Source: Pseudoalteromonas luteoviolacea DSM 6061
GTDB taxonomy: Bacteria; Pseudomonadota; Gammaproteobacteria; Enterobacterales; Alteromonadaceae
Direction: 5' to 3'
DNA length: 58,631 nucleotides
Assembly (NCBI RefSeq): GCF_001625655.1
Contig: NZ_AUYB01000094.1
Location: 1-58,631, forward strand
Part shown: piece after piece, positions 55,610-58,631 of the stretch
Layout of the letters: each line of letters starts with the position of its first letter
Numbering within the stretch: the stretch's first letter is position 1
Notes under the pieces: generated by a model
What the model was told of the DNA's origin: nothing
The model's input: only the letters and a program-made list of their open reading frames with translations
The model's database searches: none
Position numbers and translations under genes: made by a program

Positions 55610-56656
55610 ATGAAGTATACCATCTTACCTTTTGGCAATTACGCCGATTCGATATCACAGCAGCCTCCGCCTCCGGCGAGTTATTATGTCTATCGTATTT
55701 GCGATGGTGTAAAAATATCGACTGGGTTAATGGCTGCGGTGATGTTGGGAGAAGGTTGCATTAAAACCCATGAGAAAATCTTTCAGGAAAAAGCCCAGCG
55801 TTATACCGATATGTTGTTGGATAACCCGATCCAACATAGTCCTGTAATGTTGTTCTACCCACAACAGCAAAACATTTGTACGATCTTGCACCAAGAAACC
55901 GTGCGCCCGGCAGACGATATCAAACAGATTGATGGTATTGAACATCAAATTTGGCAGATTCGTTGTAGCGACACCGTGGCTACTATGTCGGAATTGCTAA
56001 AAAAAATTGATGATTTGTATGTTGCGGATGGTCACCATCGTCTAGTGGCCACTGGTAATTTGTTGGAGTCTGAACGAAGCGAGCCGATCAGCCTTCTGGC
56101 AGCGCTGTTCCCGCATACTGAAATCGATATATTGCCTTATAATCGCGGTTGTAGGGACCTAAACGGCTTTACCTCTTCCGGTTTTTTACGGTGTCTACAA
56201 GAGTATTTTGATGTATCACCCTCTGGCTGCGAAGTTAGGCCAAAGAGGAGTACTGAATTCGCCATGTTTATCTCGGATAATTGGTATCACCTGCAGCTCA
56301 AAGCCTCTCACCCAGACTTTGGTATCTTAGCGGAGCTTGCCGGAGTGGATATCCTCGAAGCGATTATTTTCAACAAGATATTGGCGGTTGAAGATATTGA
56401 AAACGATCAGCGTGTAGTCTTTATCGAAGGCAATAAAACTGGTGATATATTCAAGAGCTACATGAATAGTAATCAGGTTGCAGTAGGCTTTGTATTTAAA
56501 CCAGTGAACGTTGAATTGATAATGCATATTGCGGATAAAGGTGAACGTTTATCACCTCATTCGACCTGGTTTATCCCAAGACTAACCAACGGTATGGTGT
56601 ATCATCATGTAGGAATAAGGCAGCAAACATCTTCTACCCAGACAACCACTGTATAA
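55610..56656 (+). CDS. DUF1015 protein, possible free serine kinase
   Basis: A 348-aa cytoplasmic protein of the DUF1015 (COG4198-like) family. The defining motif Y-V-A-D-G-H-H-R is seen at residues 137-144 (Asp140, His142, His143, Arg144), and the N-terminal I-L-P-F-G-N-Y and C-terminal S-T-W-F-I-P-R segments also match. DUF1015 genes often neighbour serine-biosynthesis genes in other bacteria. In the staphyloferrin B cluster the ParB/Srx-like SbnI makes O-phospho-L-serine for SbnA; the D-G-H-H-R motif is similar to that of such serine kinases. I infer the same job here, giving the SbnA homologue its substrate, but the kinase activity is not shown by sequence alone. GGAG at 55595-55598 precedes the start; the gene ends the cluster, 104 nt after the pump. 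Confidence 0.82.
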   Translation: MKYTILPFGNYADSISQQPPPPASYYVYRICDGVKISTGLMAAVMLGEGCIKTHEKIFQEKAQRYTDMLLDNPIQHSPVMLFYPQQQNICTILHQETVRPADDIKQIDGIEHQIWQIRCSDTVATMSELLKKIDDLYVADGHHRLVATGNLLESERSEPISLLAALFPHTEIDILPYNRGCRDLNGFTSSGFLRCLQEYFDVSPSGCEVRPKRSTEFAMFISDNWYHLQLKASHPDFGILAELAGVDILEAIIFNKILAVEDIENDQRVVFIEGNKTGDIFKSYMNSNQVAVGFVFKPVNVELIMHIADKGERLSPHSTWFIPRLTNGMVYHHVGIRQQTSSTQTTTV

Positions 56657-57480
56657 TGATTATAAAGAATGTCATGGTGTAACAAGGAGAGGGGGTACTA
56701 TGCGGTGGTGGCTGTTTTACTAATCTGAATAATCTATTTTTACTACAAGATATAAAGGGGTATCTAACTTTTTGCATGTAAAAACAAGATTGTGCTAGGT
56801 TATTCTGAATTCAAATTTTTCAACTGTAAGTGAATTGTACTTTATAGTAAAAAATTAACGATTTGGATTTTTTGATAATTTAATATTGTTATATACACTG
56901 TGTAGAAGCGGCTTGTTGAATATGTCTTTCGAGATGTTTTTATAATTGGTACTGCTATTTCTTTATGGCACCTTTTATTGCAAGGAAATCATACTTCTCA
57001 TTTAACCGTTACTAGAAAAGTTTTTCCTGTTTCTGTACTCTTTTCGTTAAAGCCATAGTCTATGAGCGCTTTGGCTTTTCAACAATCATTTATGATTTCA
57101 TGACTAGCTATGTTGTAACTTACGCTTGCTTTCCTGCAAAAAGTCATCCGGATCAGTGGGGTTATTTGTAACTTATAGTTCACTACTTTTATTTGGCGAC
57201 TTCAGACTTCTACTCGTAGGTTGTTAAATTGTAAGTTTATTTTAATTGTTTGGATGTTATTTTAATTAATTTTAGTTGATTAGGTTTTTTAAGGTAAATA
57301 ATTCGATTTATAATGGTGTTGCCCTGGTTTTTAATATGGGTTTTGAGTTGTGTGAAGTGATTTTAATTTAAAAGGTAAAAATATTTTTAAAGCTTTGTTT
57401 TTGGGTGTTGATTTAAGTTTTGGGATGTTGTATTTTAATTTTGTAGTTGAAAGTTAAAAATTAAATTAAGGGAAAATACT
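56657..57480. other. AT-rich stretch after the cluster
   Basis: About 820 bases without a supported long gene. Close to the left edge an AAGGAG site (56684-56689) precedes a tiny frame ATG 56700-56723 (M-R-W-W-L-F-Y), of doubtful meaning. The remainder is strongly T-rich and probably includes the promoter of the small peptide gene at 57481. No clear terminator for the cluster is visible. Confidence 0.5.
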
Positions 57481-57624
57481 ATGGTTTTAGAGTTGAAAAA
57501 AAAGAAAGTAAAAAAGTTATCTCGTCTAGATAGTGCATTAACACCAAAATTAACAGATAAAATAGCAGGCGGAACCGCTTCTAACCCTTGGTATACGGCT
57601 GCATCTCTGTGCAGGCCGAATTGA
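57481..57624 (+). CDS. 47-aa double-glycine leader peptide, RiPP/bacteriocin precursor candidate
   Basis: A 47-residue peptide with AGGGA 7 nt before ATG 57481, a strong translation signal. The first 31 residues form a very basic then amphipathic leader (L-K-K-K-K-V-K-K-L-S-R-L, then L-T-P-K-L-T-D-K-I-A-G-G), with the double-glycine cleavage site at 30-31. The 16-residue core (T-A-S-N-P-W-Y-T-A-A-S-L-C-R-P-N) holds two Ser, two Thr and one Cys, so it could be a ribosomally made, modified peptide exported by a peptidase-ABC transporter. Leaders ending x-x-I/V-A-G-G occur in short, poorly studied peptides of marine bacteria. No modifying enzyme is visible within the window; an IS element begins 0.76 kb downstream and may have broken the locus. 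Not part of the NRPS operon. Confidence 0.6.
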   Translation: MVLELKKKKVKKLSRLDSALTPKLTDKIAGGTASNPWYTAASLCRPN

Positions 57625-58385
57625 TATGTTCATATTCAAATAATGAGCTGATATTATGAAGTGATTTACGATTTTATAGGTATTTAATAAGTAAGCTCTG
57701 AATATGGTTTAATTACGGGTTAAAACGAGATTGTAACTAGTTTTGTGTAACTGCCTATCAACATTCACATCATTGAATTTAGGGTAGGCAGAATCAAATG
57801 AATAAGGCCTTCCTGAGACTAAAATTCTTGAGAAACTGGAAAAAATAGAAAAAGCAAATGGCAAAATAGCTTGGTTTCGTGCACGTTTAGTCTGGTTACT
57901 ACTCAATAGTGTTAGTTAGTATCCTCTCTCTTTAGGCTACGCTAGTATCAATTTTCATTTAAATTCAGTTGTACACCAGATGCTCCCTGAACAAGGGTTA
58001 AAAAAGTACCTATTATAGGTAGGGGTTGGTCTTCTAACTCGTAATTCGTTGAGCATCATTTAGATGAATTGGCTGGTGAAATTGAATAGCCAATACATAT
58101 ATTGATACTTTTGAGTCATGCAGCCGTTTTTTCGTTCAGGCAAAGTGAGACCACAAACATTCGCAATTTTTGCTGATGTTTACTGTGTGCGATTCAGTGT
58201 CTAATCAATTTGAAATAAATTGCCTATTTCTAATTTAACTTACTTTGCTACTAAATCAACCTGCCTAATATTGAGCTAGTCACGTTCATTAGAAAAATTT
58301 GAGAAGAAAATATTGCAGTTTATAGCGTTAGAAAAGTTTAGAAGCAGGTGCAAAGCCTGCTCATCAAGCGAATGCAGTGTGATAT
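57625..58385. other. Decayed stretch before the IS element
   Basis: About 760 bases without an intact gene. A start-less frame at 57806-57919 encodes a protein-like string ending A-R-L-V-W-L-L-L-N-S-V-S, perhaps a gene remnant. A short hairpin AGCAGG/CCTGCT lies at 58343-58361 (loop of 7 nt), just outside the IS end. It could be a terminator or a folded repeat. Confidence 0.4.
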
Positions 58386-58631
58386 GGCCTTGTTTCCTAA
58401 ATAGTTGAACTTCTGACCTTTTGCGTGATCAGATCAAAAAACATAACGCAGCTCAAGCCACCATGACAAAGAAAATTAAGAACTGGTCTGCCTATAACCG
58501 AGCCTTGATACAGCGTGGAAATATTGCTATTTGGCTCAGCGACGACGCGATTCAACAATGGCAAACCGCAGAAAAACACGGTGGGCGTGGTCGTTCAAAT
58601 AAATATACTGACTTTGCAATTGAAACTTGCC
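58386..58631 (+). mobile_element. Left end of an IS5-family (IS903-group) insertion sequence
   Basis: The left terminus reads GGCCTTGTTTCCTAAATAG, close to the IS903-type inverted repeat that begins GGCTTTGTTGAATAAATC. A transposase frame follows at the expected distance. The right end and any target duplication lie outside the window. Confidence 0.7.
58463..58631 (+). CDS. IS5-family DDE transposase, N-terminal part
   Basis: The window contains the first 56 codons of a transposase and is cut at its right edge. The segment M-T-K-K-I-K-N-W-S-A-Y-N-R-A-L followed by R-G-N-I-A-I-W-L-S and G-R-G-R-S-N-K-Y-T-D-F-A-I-E-T matches the N-terminal domain of the IS903-group transposases, which recognise the inverted repeats. 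The frame is open upstream of ATG 58463, so the start could be about 10-15 codons earlier. The catalytic DDE residues would lie beyond the window. Whether the copy is intact cannot be seen. Confidence 0.75.
   Translation, partial: MTKKIKNWSAYNRALIQRGNIAIWLSDDAIQQWQTAEKHGGRGRSNKYTDFAIETC

Noticed and set aside
9994..56656. Siderophore cluster, suggested by SbnA/SbnB and a PvdE-like exporter
   Set aside because: No catechol, hydroxamate or citrate genes, no TonB-dependent receptor and no iron-box are visible; the Asn prodrug module points to a toxic peptide.
57709..57906. 65-aa minus-strand frame
   Set aside because: No ribosome binding site or family resemblance; overlaps a start-less frame on the other strand, so likely decayed DNA.

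Overview
The window looks like a chromosomal segment of a marine gammaproteobacterium, most likely an Alteromonadales genus such as Pseudoalteromonas. I infer this from moderate-to-low GC, the flavour of the flanking housekeeping genes (dCache-type chemoreceptor, LysR/Bcr-type MFS pair, GNAT acetyltransferase, OmpA-like barrel) and an IS903-group insertion sequence at the right edge. The genus is an inference; there is no rRNA or other phylogenetic marker here.

Layout. Bases 1-7551 hold ordinary small genes: a lipoprotein, a secreted small protein, an RRF-family-like protein, a methyl-accepting chemotaxis protein, GNAT, MFS, LysR and an outer-membrane barrel. Bases 7552-9993 are AT-rich and nearly gene-free, with one NTF2-like gene. 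From 9994 to 56656 every gene is on the + strand and forms one nonribosomal peptide cluster of about 47 kb. In order it holds NRPS1 (four C-A-T modules), NRPS2 (docking-C-A-T-C), NRPS3 (half-C, A, T, C, A interrupted by a methyltransferase, T, C), NRPS4 (half-C, A interrupted by a methyltransferase, T, TE), SbnA-like and SbnB-like 2,3-diaminopropionate (Dap) enzymes, NRPS5 (starter C, A for Asn, T, E), a ClbP-like serine peptidase fused to a cyclic-peptide ABC exporter, a 2OG-Fe(II) oxygenase, an RND adaptor and pump, and a DUF1015 protein. Beyond the cluster are an AT-rich spacer, a 47-aa peptide with a double-glycine leader, a decayed stretch and the left end of an IS5-family element.

How the genes may work together (inference). 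NRPS5 is encoded last but should act first, making an N-acyl-D-Asn cap. A COM/DCL-type junction would pass it to NRPS1, a TubC-type docking domain links NRPS1 to NRPS2, and NRPS2 to NRPS3 to NRPS4 are joined through complete C domains at C termini facing degenerate half-C domains at N termini. The core would be eight residues: four from NRPS1, one hydrophobic/aromatic residue (NRPS2), Phe (NRPS3 module 1), one methylated residue (NRPS3 module 2) and a methylated, possibly Dap-derived residue (NRPS4). The terminal thioesterase carries a Cys nucleophile. SbnA, SbnB and possibly the DUF1015 protein (as a serine kinase) would supply Dap. The fused exporter would flip the prodrug into the periplasm and cut off acyl-D-Asn, and the RND pair would expel the active peptide through an outer-membrane channel encoded elsewhere. 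I see no MbtH-like protein, phosphopantetheinyl transferase, acyl-CoA/AMP ligase or TolC homologue in the window.

All A-domain codes were aligned by eye against the GrsA Phe pocket, and domain positions are estimates from motif locations.
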